NCBI RefSeq assembly: GCF_007829815.1
Contig: NZ_VIWT01000001.1
Coordinates: forward strand, 3,557,501 to 3,621,500
Direction: 5' to 3'
Length of the DNA: 64,000 nt
DNA from: Kitasatospora viridis
GTDB taxonomy: Bacteria > Actinomycetota > Actinomycetes > Streptomycetales > Streptomycetaceae
Part shown: positions 50,671 through 59,902 of the stretch, piece after piece
Numbering within the stretch: the stretch's first letter is position 1
Layout: each line of letters opens with the position of its first letter
Made by a program: the position numbers and the translations under genes
The notes under the pieces: generated by a model
Databases searched by the model: none
What the model saw: only the letters and a program-made list of their open reading frames with translations
What the model was told of the DNA's origin: nothing

Positions 50671-52691
50671 ACACCGCCCTCCCCGCGCTGGTCCCGGCGC
50701 TGCCCGCGCTCGGTGCTGCCGCGACCTTCGCCACCGGCCGCCGGGCCCCCGGCTGGACCCGCCCGCTGGCCGTGCTGCCGGTGCTGGCCGCCGCCGTGCT
50801 GGCACTGGTCACCGCCGTGCAGCTGGGCACCGGCCGGACCCTGGACGCGGCCACCCGGCTCACCCCCACCGGCGGCCCGGACGTCTCGCTGGCGCTCCAC
50901 CTGGACGGCTACACCTCGCTGCTGACGGTGCTGGTCGGCCTGGTCGCCACCTGCGTGCAGGTCTACTCGACCGCCTACCTGAAGGCCGACCCGCGCTACC
51001 CCTCCTACGCGGCCCTGGTCTCGCTCTTCACCGCCGCGATGTTCCTGGTGGTCTACTCGGGCGACCTGATCGTGCTGCTGACCGGCTGGGAGGTGATGGG
51101 CCTGTGCTCGTACTTCCTGATCGGCCACCACTGGGAGACGGCGGACGCCCGGTCCGCCTCGCTCAAGGCCTTCCTGGTCACCAAGCTGGGCGACGTGCCG
51201 TTCCTGTTCGGCATCTTCCTGCTGGCCGGTGACGCGCACACCTTCCGGATCTCCGGCGTGCTGGCCGCCGCCGCGCACGGCCAGCTGCACCACCCGACGC
51301 TGATCGCGCTGCTGCTGCTCGCCGGGGTGGCCGGCAAGAGCGCGCAGTTCCCGCTGCACACCTGGCTGCCCGACGCGATGGCCGGCCCGACCCCGGTCTC
51401 CGCGCTGATCCACGCCGCCACCATGGTGGCGGCCGGCATCTACCTGGTGGCCCGGCTGCTGCCGGTCTTCCTGCTCTCCGGCGCCGCGCTGGTGGTGCTG
51501 GCCGTCATGGCCGCCGTCACCATGGTGGGCTCGGCGCTGTGCGCGCTGGCCCAGGACGACGTCAAGCGGGTGCTCGCCTACTCCACGGTCGGTCAGCTCG
51601 GCTACATGGCCGGCGCGCTGGCCTGCGGCGACCGCGAGGCGGCGGTCTTCCACCTGGTCAGCCACGGCGCCTTCAAGGCGCTGCTGTTCCTGGCCGCCGG
51701 CGTGCTGATCCACGCGGCGCACACCAACTCGCTCTCCGCGATGTCCCGGCTGCCCGGGCTGCGCGACCGGGTGCCGGACGCCCGCTGGACCCTCGGCATC
51801 GGCCTGGTCGCCCTGGTCGGCCTGCCGCCGTTCAGCGGCTTCTTCAGCAAGGAGGCGGTCTTCACCGCCGCCGAGAAGGCCGCGAACGGCGAGGCGCTGA
51901 CCAACGGCCTCGGCCCGGCCGGCGCGGTGCCGCAGGCGGCCGGCTGGATCGTGCTGATCGCGGCCGGCCTGACCGCGCTGCTCACCGCCGCCTACGCGAC
52001 CCGGCTGTGGCTGCTCGCCTTCCCGTCCCGCACCGTGGCGCCCGGGGCGCTCGGTCCGGAGGCCGGCGCGCCCTACTCGCCGGAACCCGACGAGGTCGCC
52101 CCGGGGCAGGCCGAGCCGGCCGCGATGCGCTGGCCGCTCTGGGTGCTGGCGATTCCGGCGATCGGCTTCGGCGTGGCCGGGCTGCGGCCCGAGTGGCTGC
52201 CGAAGCTGCTGGACGGCGGCTCGCTGCGGCCGTCCCTGGCCACCGCCGCGGTCGGCACCGGCCTGGCCGTCGCCGGTGTGCTGATCTGCTGGGCCGCCTG
52301 GCGCACCGCCGTGGCGCGCAGCGAGAGGGTGCCCGAGCAGGGCGTGGCCCCCGCCGCCGAGAGCCTGACGGCGGCTCAGCCGCAGCCCGTGCCGCCGGTC
52401 GCCGACCCCGGCCGGGTGCTGCTCGGCCCGCTGTTCGGCCCGGCCCGGCACGGCTTCCACCTGGACCGGCTCTACCACCGGCTCTTCGTCCGCCCCGTGG
52501 TGGGCGCCGCCGAGCTGGTGAGGTTCCTCGACCGCGAGGTGGTCGAGACCTACGTCGAGGGCTCCGGCGCGACGGCCCGGCTGCTCGGCTGGGCCGTGCG
52601 CCGCAGCCAGACCGGCAACGCCCAGACCTACCTGAGCGCGCTGCTCGCCGGCGTGGTGCTGATCGCGGTCTTCGTGGCGGTCGGTACATGA
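50667..52691 (+). CDS. nuoL: NADH-quinone oxidoreductase subunit L
   Basis: Antiporter-like proton-pumping subunit, 674 residues, about 16 membrane segments including the long lateral helix at the C terminus ([21 protein letters not shown] onward). Core motifs are [39 protein letters not shown] and VGQLGYM. GTG 50667 overlaps nuoK. The stop overlaps the ATG of a short open frame that leads to nuoM. Confidence 0.94.
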   Translation: MNTALPALVPALPALGAAATFATGRRAPGWTRPLAVLPVLAAAVLALVTAVQLGTGRTLDAATRLTPTGGPDVSLALHLDGYTSLLTVLVGLVATCVQVYSTAYLKADPRYPSYAALVSLFTAAMFLVVYSGDLIVLLTGWEVMGLCSYFLIGHHWETADARSASLKAFLVTKLGDVPFLFGIFLLAGDAHTFRISGVLAAAAHGQLHHPTLIALLLLAGVAGKSAQFPLHTWLPDAMAGPTPVSALIHAATMVAAGIYLVARLLPVFLLSGAALVVLAVMAAVTMVGSALCALAQDDVKRVLAYSTVGQLGYMAGALACGDREAAVFHLVSHGAFKALLFLAAGVLIHAAHTNSLSAMSRLPGLRDRVPDARWTLGIGLVALVGLPPFSGFFSKEAVFTAAEKAANGEALTNGLGPAGAVPQAAGWIVLIAAGLTALLTAAYATRLWLLAFPSRTVAPGALGPEAGAPYSPEPDEVAPGQAEPAAMRWPLWVLAIPAIGFGVAGLRPEWLPKLLDGGSLRPSLATAAVGTGLAVAGVLICWAAWRTAVARSERVPEQGVAPAAESLTAAQPQPVPPVADPGRVLLGPLFGPARHGFHLDRLYHRLFVRPVVGAAELVRFLDREVVETYVEGSGATARLLGWAVRRSQTGNAQTYLSALLAGVVLIAVFVAVGT

Positions 52692-52744
52692 CTCCCCTGA
52701 CCCTCGAAGTGGGCGTGACCCTCTACTCCTGGAGTCCCCGATGA
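52688..52744 (+). CDS. 18-codon micro-ORF linking nuoL and nuoM
   Basis: ATG 52688 overlaps the nuoL stop (ATGA) and its own TGA (52742-52744) overlaps the nuoM ATG (52741), encoding [18 protein letters not shown]. Both junctions are exactly the 4-base overlap used elsewhere in this operon, which suggests translational coupling across an otherwise 49-base gap. Whether the peptide itself matters is unknown; it has no membrane segment. Confidence 0.4.
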   Translation: MTPLTLEVGVTLYSWSPR

Positions 52745-54300
52745 CCGCGCTCCTCATCGCGCTCCTGCTGCTGCCGCTGCTGGGCGCCGCCGCCACGCTC
52801 GCCCCGGCCGGCCTGTTCGGCCCGGACCACGAGACCCGGGAGCGCCGGGCGCTGGCCTTCAACGCCGTGGTCACCGGCCTGGTGCTGGTGCTGGCGATCG
52901 CCCTGGCGGCCGGCTTCGACCACGCCCACCCGGGCCGGATGCAGGCCGTCACCGACGTGCGGTGGATCCCGGCGATCGGCGTCCGGTTCCACCTCGGGGT
53001 GGACGGCGTCTCGCTGCCGCTGGTGGTGCTGACCGCGCTGCTCACCTTCCTGTGCGCCGTCTACTCGACCCGGCGCCGGCCGACCGGCGAGGGCACCCCG
53101 TCGGCGCTCGCCTTCACCGGGCTCTTCCTGCTGCTGGAAGTCGGCATGCTGGCCACCTTCCTGGTGCTGGACCTGCTGCTCTTCTTCGTGGCCTTCGAGG
53201 TCGTGCTGATCCCGATGTACTTCCTGATCGCCCGCTGGGGCAGCGGCGCCAAGGAGGCCTCGGCCAACCGGTTCATCCTCTACACCCTGCTCGGCTCGGC
53301 GGTCATGCTGCTCGGGTTCCTGCTGGTCGGGCTGAAGGCCGGCACCTTCGACATGACGGCGCTGGCCGCCGCGCACGGCCACGGCCTGAGCCACTCCACC
53401 CAGGTGCTCGCCGCGCTGGCGATCGGCCTCGGCCTGCTCGTCAAGGCGCCCGGCTGGCCGCTGCACAGCTGGCTGCCGGACGCCCACACCTCGGCGCCCA
53501 CCGTCGGCTCGGTGCTGCTGGCCGGCGTGCTGCTGAAGATGGGCACCTACGGCCTCGTCCGGGTGCTGCTGCCGATCGTGCCGGACGGCACCGCGACCTT
53601 CGCCCCCTACCTGGGCGCGCTGGCGGCCGTCGGCATCGTCTACGGCTCGCTGGCCTGCCTGGCGCTGGCCCGGCAGGGGCGCGGCGGCGACCTCAAGCGC
53701 CTGATCGCCTTCTCCTCGGTCGGCCACATGGGCTTCGTGCTGCTGGGCATCGCCTCGCTGACCCCGGTGGGGGTGAACGGCGCGCTCTTCGCCAACGTCG
53801 CCCACGGCCTGATCACCGGTCTGCTCTTCTTCCTGGTCGGCTCGCTGAAGGACCGTTACGGGACGGCCGACCTCGACACCCTCGCGGGCGAGACCGGCGC
53901 CGCGCTCTACGGCCGCGCGCCGCGGCTGGGTGCGCTGCTGGCCTTCGCCGCCGTGGCCAGCCTCGGCCTGCCGGGCCTGGCCGGCTTCTGGGGCGAGCTG
54001 CTGGCGATGTTCGGCGCCTTCCAGCCCGGCGCGGGCCTGTCCCGCCCGGCCTTCGTCACCTACATGGTGCTGGCCGGCCTCGGCACCCTGCTGACCGCGG
54101 CCTACCTGCTGGTGGTGGTGTGCCGGGTCTGCATGGGCGACCCCGAGCAGCCCGCCGTCGCCCGGCCCGTCGAACTGCGCGCCTACGAGGCGGTCAGCTG
54201 GACCCCGCTGGCCGCGCTCACCCTGGTCGCCGGGCTCTGGCCGGCCCTGCTGCTCACCCTCTCCGACCCGGTGGTCAAGCACCTGCTGGCGGTGGGCTGA
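52741..54300 (+). CDS. nuoM: NADH-quinone oxidoreductase subunit M
   Basis: Antiporter-like proton-pumping subunit, 519 residues with about 14 membrane segments. Motifs are FVAFEVVLIPMYFLIARWG, the Lys/Glu core LHSWLPDAHTSAPTVGSVL and SSVGHMGFVLLGI. ATG 52741 has GGAG 5 bases upstream and is also reached by the micro-ORF stop. Confidence 0.95.
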   Translation: MTALLIALLLLPLLGAAATLAPAGLFGPDHETRERRALAFNAVVTGLVLVLAIALAAGFDHAHPGRMQAVTDVRWIPAIGVRFHLGVDGVSLPLVVLTALLTFLCAVYSTRRRPTGEGTPSALAFTGLFLLLEVGMLATFLVLDLLLFFVAFEVVLIPMYFLIARWGSGAKEASANRFILYTLLGSAVMLLGFLLVGLKAGTFDMTALAAAHGHGLSHSTQVLAALAIGLGLLVKAPGWPLHSWLPDAHTSAPTVGSVLLAGVLLKMGTYGLVRVLLPIVPDGTATFAPYLGALAAVGIVYGSLACLALARQGRGGDLKRLIAFSSVGHMGFVLLGIASLTPVGVNGALFANVAHGLITGLLFFLVGSLKDRYGTADLDTLAGETGAALYGRAPRLGALLAFAAVASLGLPGLAGFWGELLAMFGAFQPGAGLSRPAFVTYMVLAGLGTLLTAAYLLVVVCRVCMGDPEQPAVARPVELRAYEAVSWTPLAALTLVAGLWPALLLTLSDPVVKHLLAVG

Positions 54301-54303
54301 CCG

Positions 54304-55836
54304 ATGACGACGCCCCAGTTGATTGGTCCTCACCTGATGAACCTCGCCGTGCCGCACGCGGGCTCGCTGATCCAGTCGGTGGACTGGGCGGCGATCGCCC
54401 CGCCGCTGATCGCCGCCGGCACCGCGCTGCTGGTGCTGCTCGCCGACCTGCTGCTGCCCGAGTCGCGCAAGCGGCTGCTGGGCCCGCTCGGCGTGCTCGG
54501 CCTGGCGGGCGCGCTGCTCGCGCTGCTGCCGCTGACCGGGCGGACCAGGTCCACCTTCTGCCTGCCGGACAGCGGCTGCTCCTACACCGCCGACCACTTC
54601 GCGCTGGCCTTCCAGCTGCTGGCGCTCGGCGGCGCGCTGATCGCCGCGCTGCTCTCGATCGCGACCGTCCGGGACGAGGAGTTGCCGGCCGGCGAGTACT
54701 GGTTCCTGCTGCTCAGCAGCGCGGCCGGGGCCGCCCTGCTGCCGGCCGCCCGCGACCTGGCGACCCTGGTGGTGGCGCTGGAGGTGGTCTCGCTGCCCTC
54801 CTTCGCGCTGGTCGCGCTGAAGCGGGACGGGCGCGGCGGCGAGGCGGCGCTGAAGTTCTTCCTCTCCTCGGTGGTGGCCACCGCGGTGATGCTGCTCGGC
54901 ATCTCCTTCCTCTACGCGGCCACCGGCAGCCTGCAGCTGGAGGCGGTCGCGCGCGGGCTGGTCGGGCTGCCCGGCCAGTTGAAGCCGCTGGCCGAGGCGG
55001 GCGCGATGCTGGCGCTGGTCGGTTTCGCCTTCAAGGTGGCCGCGGTGCCGTTCCACTTCTGGGTGCCGGACACCTACGCGGGTGCGCCGGTGCCGGTGGC
55101 CGGCTACCTGTCGGTGGTCGGCAAGGCGTCCGGCTTCGCCGGTCTGGCGCTGGTCACCAGCCTGGGGCTGCGGCCGTACGGCCACACCTGGGGCCTGCTG
55201 CTGGCGGTGCTGGCCGCGGTCACCATGACGGCCGGGAACACCGCCGCGCTGCGCCAGCGCGCCGACTCGGCGCAGGGCGCGGTGCGGCTGCTGGCCTGGT
55301 CGTCGGTGGCGCAGGCGGGCTACCTGCTGGTGCCGCTGGCGGCGGCCGGCTACGCGGGCAGCCCGCACCCGCTGGGCGCGACGGTGGCGTACGCGCTGAT
55401 CTACGGCCTGGTGAACCTGGGCGCCTTCGGGGTGGCCGCGCTGGTCGGCCGCAGCCGGTCGGCGAACCGGCTGGACGACTACCGCGGCCTGTTCGCCCGC
55501 AACCGCGGGGCGGCGCTGGCGCTGGCCTTCTTCCTGCTCTGCCTGGCGGGGCTGCCGCCGGGCGTGGTCGGCCTGTTCGGCAAGGTGGTGGTCTTCCGGG
55601 CGGCGGTGGACGCCGGCCTGGGCTGGCTCGCGGTGGTCATGGCGGTCAACGTGGTGATCGCGCTCTCCTACTACCTGCGCTGGACGGCGCTGCTCTTCCG
55701 GCCCGCCGAGGACGCCCGGCCGGAGCGCGCGCCGGCCGCGCTGACGGCGACCCTGGGGCTGGCCGCGGCCGGTGCCGTGGTGCTGTCGGTGGCCCCGCAG
55801 CTGGTGCTCCAGGTGGTCTCCGGCTCGCTCTTCTGA
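54304..55836 (+). CDS. nuoN: NADH-quinone oxidoreductase subunit N
   Basis: Third antiporter-like subunit, 510 residues, about 14 membrane segments. Motifs are LVVALEVVSLPSFALVALKR, PFHFWVPDTYAGAPVPVAGYL and AWSSVAQAGYLL. ATG 54304 is 3 bases after nuoM. It closes the cluster; the next gene is a separate metalloprotease with its own leader. Confidence 0.95.
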   Translation: MTTPQLIGPHLMNLAVPHAGSLIQSVDWAAIAPPLIAAGTALLVLLADLLLPESRKRLLGPLGVLGLAGALLALLPLTGRTRSTFCLPDSGCSYTADHFALAFQLLALGGALIAALLSIATVRDEELPAGEYWFLLLSSAAGAALLPAARDLATLVVALEVVSLPSFALVALKRDGRGGEAALKFFLSSVVATAVMLLGISFLYAATGSLQLEAVARGLVGLPGQLKPLAEAGAMLALVGFAFKVAAVPFHFWVPDTYAGAPVPVAGYLSVVGKASGFAGLALVTSLGLRPYGHTWGLLLAVLAAVTMTAGNTAALRQRADSAQGAVRLLAWSSVAQAGYLLVPLAAAGYAGSPHPLGATVAYALIYGLVNLGAFGVAALVGRSRSANRLDDYRGLFARNRGAALALAFFLLCLAGLPPGVVGLFGKVVVFRAAVDAGLGWLAVVMAVNVVIALSYYLRWTALLFRPAEDARPERAPAALTATLGLAAAGAVVLSVAPQLVLQVVSGSLF

Positions 55837-55959
55837 GCTGCGGCGGCCGGCCCGGCGCGGCGGGCAGGGAACCCGGGCCCCGATCCCCTCCGTTGTCGGA
55901 GTGACCGAGGGATGAGAACCGAAGGGCCTCCCGCCACCGCACCACTTGGAGGGGCTGCC

Positions 55960-56820
55960 GTGCACCGCCAGCACAACGGGCTGAGGACCGCCGTCCTGAT
56001 CGGCCTGCTCTCGGCGCTGATCATCGTGATCGGCGGTTTCTTCGGGCGCACCGGGTTGCTGATCGGACTGGCCGTCGCGCTGGCCACCAACGGTTACGCC
56101 TACTGGAACAGCGACAAGATGGCGCTGCGGGCGATGCGGGCCCGGCCGGTCAGCGAGATCGAGGCGCCGGGGCTGTACCGGATCGTCCGGGAGCTCTCCA
56201 CCTCGGCCCGCCAGCCGATGCCCCGGCTGTACATCTCGCCCACCCCGGCCCCGAACGCCTTCGCCACCGGTCGCAACCCGCGCAACGCGGCGGTCTGCTG
56301 CACCGACGGCATCCTGCGGATGCTGGACGAGCGGGAGCTGCGCGGGGTGATCGGCCACGAACTCAGCCACGTCTACAACCGCGACATCCTGATCTCGTCG
56401 GTGGCCGGAGCGCTGGCCTCGGTGATCATGTTCCTGGTGAACTTCGCCTGGTTGATCCCGTTCGGCCGCGACGAGGACGACAACGGGCCCGGGCTCTTCG
56501 GCGTGCTCGCCATCATGATCCTGGGTCCGCTCGCCGCCACGCTGATCCAACTGGCCGTCAGCCGCTCCCGTGAGTACCAGGCGGACGCCGACGGCGCGCG
56601 GATCACCGGGGACCCGTTGGCGCTGGCCAGCGCGCTGGGCAAGCTGGCGGCGGGCACCCAGCGGCTGCCGCTGCCGCCCGAGCCGGGCATTCAGACGGCC
56701 AGTCATATGATGATCGCCAGCCCGTTCCGCCCCGGAGAGGCCGGCTCCCGGCTGTTCTCCACCCACCCGCCGATGGGGGAGCGGATCGCCCGGCTGGAGC
56801 GGCTGGCCGGGCGGCGCTGA
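55960..56820 (+). CDS. htpX: HtpX-like M48 zinc metalloprotease
   Basis: Membrane quality-control protease, 286 residues. Two N-terminal membrane segments ([35 protein letters not shown]) precede the zinc motif GHELSHV (His133, Glu134, His137) and the third ligand region [11 protein letters not shown]; two further membrane segments lie between. GTG 55960 has TTGGAGGGG upstream and matches the usual MHR start; the in-frame ATG 55912 lacks a site. Confidence 0.92.
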   Translation: MHRQHNGLRTAVLIGLLSALIIVIGGFFGRTGLLIGLAVALATNGYAYWNSDKMALRAMRARPVSEIEAPGLYRIVRELSTSARQPMPRLYISPTPAPNAFATGRNPRNAAVCCTDGILRMLDERELRGVIGHELSHVYNRDILISSVAGALASVIMFLVNFAWLIPFGRDEDDNGPGLFGVLAIMILGPLAATLIQLAVSRSREYQADADGARITGDPLALASALGKLAAGTQRLPLPPEPGIQTASHMMIASPFRPGEAGSRLFSTHPPMGERIARLERLAGRR

Positions 56821-56838
56821 CCCCGCCAGGAGGAACCC

Positions 56839-57132
56839 GTGTTCGTCGTCACCCTCACCTACACCGCGCCGATCGAGACCATCGACGAGCTGCTGGCCGA
56901 GCACGTCGAGTGGCTGGAGCGGCACTACGCGGCGGGCACGGTGCTGGCCTCCGGCCGCCGGGTGCCCCGCACCGGCGGCGTGCTGCTGGCCCGCGCGGCC
57001 GACCGGGCGGCGCTGGACGAGGTGCTGGCCGGCGACCCGTTCCACCGGGCGGGCGCCGCCACCTACGAGGTGGTCGAGTTCACCCCGACCAAGGCGGCCG
57101 CCGGGCTGGCGGAGCTGATCGAACAGGGCTGA
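56839..57132 (+). CDS. YciI family protein
   Basis: A 97-residue dimeric alpha-beta barrel protein of the YciI type: FVVTLTYTAPIETIDELLAEHVEWLERHYA at the N terminus with the conserved His, then VLASGRRVPRTGGVLLARA and DPFHRAGAATYEVVEF. The His/Asp pair typical of the family is present. Its role is unknown. GTG 56839 with AGGAGG upstream, 18 bases after htpX, so probably cotranscribed. Confidence 0.87.
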   Translation: MFVVTLTYTAPIETIDELLAEHVEWLERHYAAGTVLASGRRVPRTGGVLLARAADRAALDEVLAGDPFHRAGAATYEVVEFTPTKAAAGLAELIEQG

Positions 57133-57209
57133 GCCCGAAACCCTCACGCCATGGTGCGGTCCCGTCCGCCCGCGCCACGCCCCGGGTTCACCGACCGGGG
57201 AAGGGAGCG

Positions 57210-57231
57210 TACTGACAGTTCATCGTCAGTA
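57210..57231. promoter_or_regulatory. inverted repeat upstream of the PHP hydrolase gene
   Basis: TACTGAC (57210-57216) and GTCAGTA (57225-57231) with 8 bases between form a perfect palindrome 18 bases before the GTG 57249. It could bind a repressor of TetR or GntR type. Confidence 0.4.
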
Positions 57232-57248
57232 GCGACGGAGGGACCGCC

Positions 57249-58829
57249 GTGTGCGGCAACGAGACCTGCCAACACCCTGATCAGGAGCACGGACAGCCGG
57301 ACCGGCGGACCCTGCTGCGGGGCGGCCTGCTGGCCGGCGCCGCCACCGCGCTGAGCCTGGCGCCGCTCAGCTTCGCCGCCGCGGCCGGCACGCCGAGCGG
57401 CGGCACCACCACGCAGACCGTCACCGGCCACCTCGACACCGGCGCCGCCGACTTCGTCTACCTGCCGGTCGAGGTGCCGCGCGGGGTCCGGCAGATCGCC
57501 GTCTCCTACAGCTACGACCGGCCGGGCGTGCCGGCCGGCACCCCGGGAAACTCCTGCGACATCGGGATCTTCGACGAGCGCGGCACCGACCTGGGCGGCC
57601 AGGGCTTCCGCGGCTGGTCCGGCGGCTTCCGCACCGAGTTCGCGATCAGCACCGACCAGGCCACCCCCGGCTACCTGCCGGGCCCGGTCCGCCCGGGCAC
57701 CTGGCACGTGGTGCTCGGCCCGTACCAGGTGGCGCCGCAGGGCCTGGACTACCAGGTGCAGGTCACCCTGACCTTCGGCGACGACCTGCCCGCCTTCACC
57801 CCGCAGTACCCGCCGCTGCGCGCCGCCGGCCGCGGCCGGGCCTGGTACCGCGGCGACTGCCACCTGCACACCGTCTACTCGGACGGCCACCGGCTGCCCA
57901 CCGAGGTGGCGGCCGGCGCCCGGGCCGCCGGACTGGACTTCATGGTCTCCACCGACCACAACACCCCCGCCTCGCACGGCATCTGGGGCCCACTGGCCGG
58001 CCCTGATCTCCTGATCATCACCGGCGAGGAGGTCACCACCCGCAACGGCCACTGGCTGGCGCTCGGCCTGCACCCGGGCGAGTGGGTGGACTGGCGCTAC
58101 CGCTCCCGGGACCACGCCTACCCCGGCTTCGCCCGCCAGGTGCACCGCTCCGGCGGTCTGGTGGTGCCGGCCCACCCCTACTGCCCGTACGTGGCCTGCC
58201 AGTGGAAGTTCGGCTACCAGGGCGCCGACCTGGTCGAGGTGTGGAACGGGCCGTGGACCTACGACGACGAGTCGGCGGTGGACACCTGGGACTCCCGGCT
58301 GGCCGAGGACCTGCGGGCCGGCCGGCCCTGGCTGCCGGCCATGGGCAACAGCGACGCGCACAGCGTGCCCCAGGTGATCGGCCTGCCGCACAACGTGGTG
58401 CTGGCCGAGGACCTGACCCGTGATCAGGTGCTGGCCGGGCTGAAGGCGGGGCGCAGCTGGGTGGCCGAGTCGGCGGGCGTGCAGCTGGAGTTCACCGCCA
58501 CCGCGCAGGGGCGGCAGGTGGGCATCGGGGACCGGCTGGCGGTGCCGGCCGACGCGCCGGTGGACGTCAGCCTGACCGTCTCCGGGGTGCCGCACGGGAC
58601 GGTGCGGTTCATCACCGACGAGGGGCAGCTGCACCAGGAGTCGCTGCCCGCGGGCGGCGCCGGCACCGTGGTCTGGCGCACCACCGCCTCGCTGGCGGCC
58701 TACGTGCGGGCGGAGGTCCGCCACCCGCTCGCCGACGGCACCCCCGGCCAGGGCAACACCATGGGCCCCGTCCTGCCCTGGGGGCCGATGGCCGCGCTCA
58801 CCAACCCGATCCTGCTCGGCCAGGGCTGA
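57249..58829 (+). CDS. Tat-exported CehA/McbA-type PHP metallohydrolase
   Basis: A 526-residue exported hydrolase. The N terminus has a twin-arginine motif (PDRRTLLRGGLLAGAATALSL), then a beta-sandwich region of about 130 residues and a PHP domain with GDCHLHTVYSDGH, FMVSTDHNTPA, VVPAHPY and GNSDAHS supplying metal ligands. The family includes CehA carbaryl and phosphodiester hydrolases; Tat export means the metal is loaded in the cytoplasm. Start GTG 57249 after GACGGAGGG. The substrate is unknown. The first residues include a Cys/His cluster (CGNETCQHPDQEH). Confidence 0.88.
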   Translation: MCGNETCQHPDQEHGQPDRRTLLRGGLLAGAATALSLAPLSFAAAAGTPSGGTTTQTVTGHLDTGAADFVYLPVEVPRGVRQIAVSYSYDRPGVPAGTPGNSCDIGIFDERGTDLGGQGFRGWSGGFRTEFAISTDQATPGYLPGPVRPGTWHVVLGPYQVAPQGLDYQVQVTLTFGDDLPAFTPQYPPLRAAGRGRAWYRGDCHLHTVYSDGHRLPTEVAAGARAAGLDFMVSTDHNTPASHGIWGPLAGPDLLIITGEEVTTRNGHWLALGLHPGEWVDWRYRSRDHAYPGFARQVHRSGGLVVPAHPYCPYVACQWKFGYQGADLVEVWNGPWTYDDESAVDTWDSRLAEDLRAGRPWLPAMGNSDAHSVPQVIGLPHNVVLAEDLTRDQVLAGLKAGRSWVAESAGVQLEFTATAQGRQVGIGDRLAVPADAPVDVSLTVSGVPHGTVRFITDEGQLHQESLPAGGAGTVVWRTTASLAAYVRAEVRHPLADGTPGQGNTMGPVLPWGPMAALTNPILLGQG

Positions 58830-58836
58830 CGCGGCG

Positions 58837-59844
58837 TCAGCGGTGGTCGTCGTCCTCCGGCGGCGGCCACCGCCCGGCCGGCTCGCCCGGCGCCAGCCGC
58901 GCCACCACCTCGGCCAGCTGCACGCAGGCCTGCTCGATCCGCAGGTAGGTGTTGCGCTGCTCGGTGATCAGCGCGGCCAGCAGCAGCCCGGTCAGCGCCG
59001 CGCAGCCGTTCAGCGCCTGGAGCATCACCATGTCGGCCACCACGCCGTGCCGGGCGAACGGCCCCGCGTCACGGGTGGCGCCGACGACGGCCAGCACCGA
59101 GACCACGAACACGCAGGGCGCCGCGCCGAGCAGCTGGAACCGCAGCGCGGCCCAGATCAGCAGCGGGAAGACCAGGAACAGCAGGCTCAGCGTGCTGTGC
59201 GTGGCCACCAGCGTGACGGCCGCCGTGCCGACCAGCAGCAGGAGCGGCTCCACCCAGTCGAACAGCCCCGGCTCCTCGGGCAGCCGCAGCATCCGCAGCG
59301 CCAGCAGCAGCGGGGTGACCACCAGCACGCCCATCGCGTCGCCGGCCCACCAGGTCGACCAGCTGGACCAGAACCCGCTGCGCGGCAGCGTGCCGTTCAG
59401 CGCCAGGGTCACCGAGCCGATCGTGGAGCTGATCAGCATCCCGGCCAGCGCGCCCAGGAAGACCAGCGCCAGCCCGTCCCGCAGCCGGTCCAGCTCGATC
59501 CGGAAGCCCACCCGACGCAGTATCAGGTAGGCCGCGACCGGTGCCAGGGTGTTGCCCGCGACGATCCCGAACGAGGCCGGGTGCAGCGGCCCGAGCGAGA
59601 CGATCACCAGGAAGGCGCCGACCGCCACGGCCGGCCAGACCCCGATCCCGAAGAGCAGCAGGCTGGTCAGCGCGACCCCGGTGGGCGGCCAGAGCGGGGT
59701 CACCTTGGCGCCGCCGATCACCAGCTGCTCCAGCAGTCCGAGCCGGCCGGAGCCGAAGTAGGCCGCGACGATCACCAGCAGGCGCAGCCCGCCGACGGCC
59801 AGGCGGCGGGGGTCGCGGAGCTGGGTCAGGGCGTTGGGCGGCAC
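58837..59844 (-). CDS. MASE1-domain integral membrane sensor
   Basis: A 335-residue protein with about eight to ten membrane segments forming a MASE1 sensory domain (KVTPLWPPTGVALTSLLLFG near the N terminus, WAGDAMGVLVVTPLLLAL later). After it there is only a short helical tail (ITEQRNTYLRIEQACVQLAEVVARL) and no output domain. MASE1 is normally followed in the same chain by GGDEF, kinase or phosphatase domains. Here a SpoIIE-type phosphatase is encoded just upstream in the same direction, 58 bases away, so a split sensor/effector pair is likely. Confidence 0.87.
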   Translation of the reverse strand: MPPNALTQLRDPRRLAVGGLRLLVIVAAYFGSGRLGLLEQLVIGGAKVTPLWPPTGVALTSLLLFGIGVWPAVAVGAFLVIVSLGPLHPASFGIVAGNTLAPVAAYLILRRVGFRIELDRLRDGLALVFLGALAGMLISSTIGSVTLALNGTLPRSGFWSSWSTWWAGDAMGVLVVTPLLLALRMLRLPEEPGLFDWVEPLLLLVGTAAVTLVATHSTLSLLFLVFPLLIWAALRFQLLGAAPCVFVVSVLAVVGATRDAGPFARHGVVADMVMLQALNGCAALTGLLLAALITEQRNTYLRIEQACVQLAEVVARLAPGEPAGRWPPPEDDDHR

Positions 59845-59902
59845 CCAGTCATCAGACTACGTCCGGGCCGCCGAGCCGGGTGAGACACGCAGTACCGGTC
59901 GA

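Noticed and set aside
52723..57147. 1474-codon minus-strand open frame opposite nuoM, nuoN and htpX
   Set aside because: The product is a repetitive Gln/Arg/Gly/His-rich chain, the reverse reading of membrane-protein codons, not a real protein.
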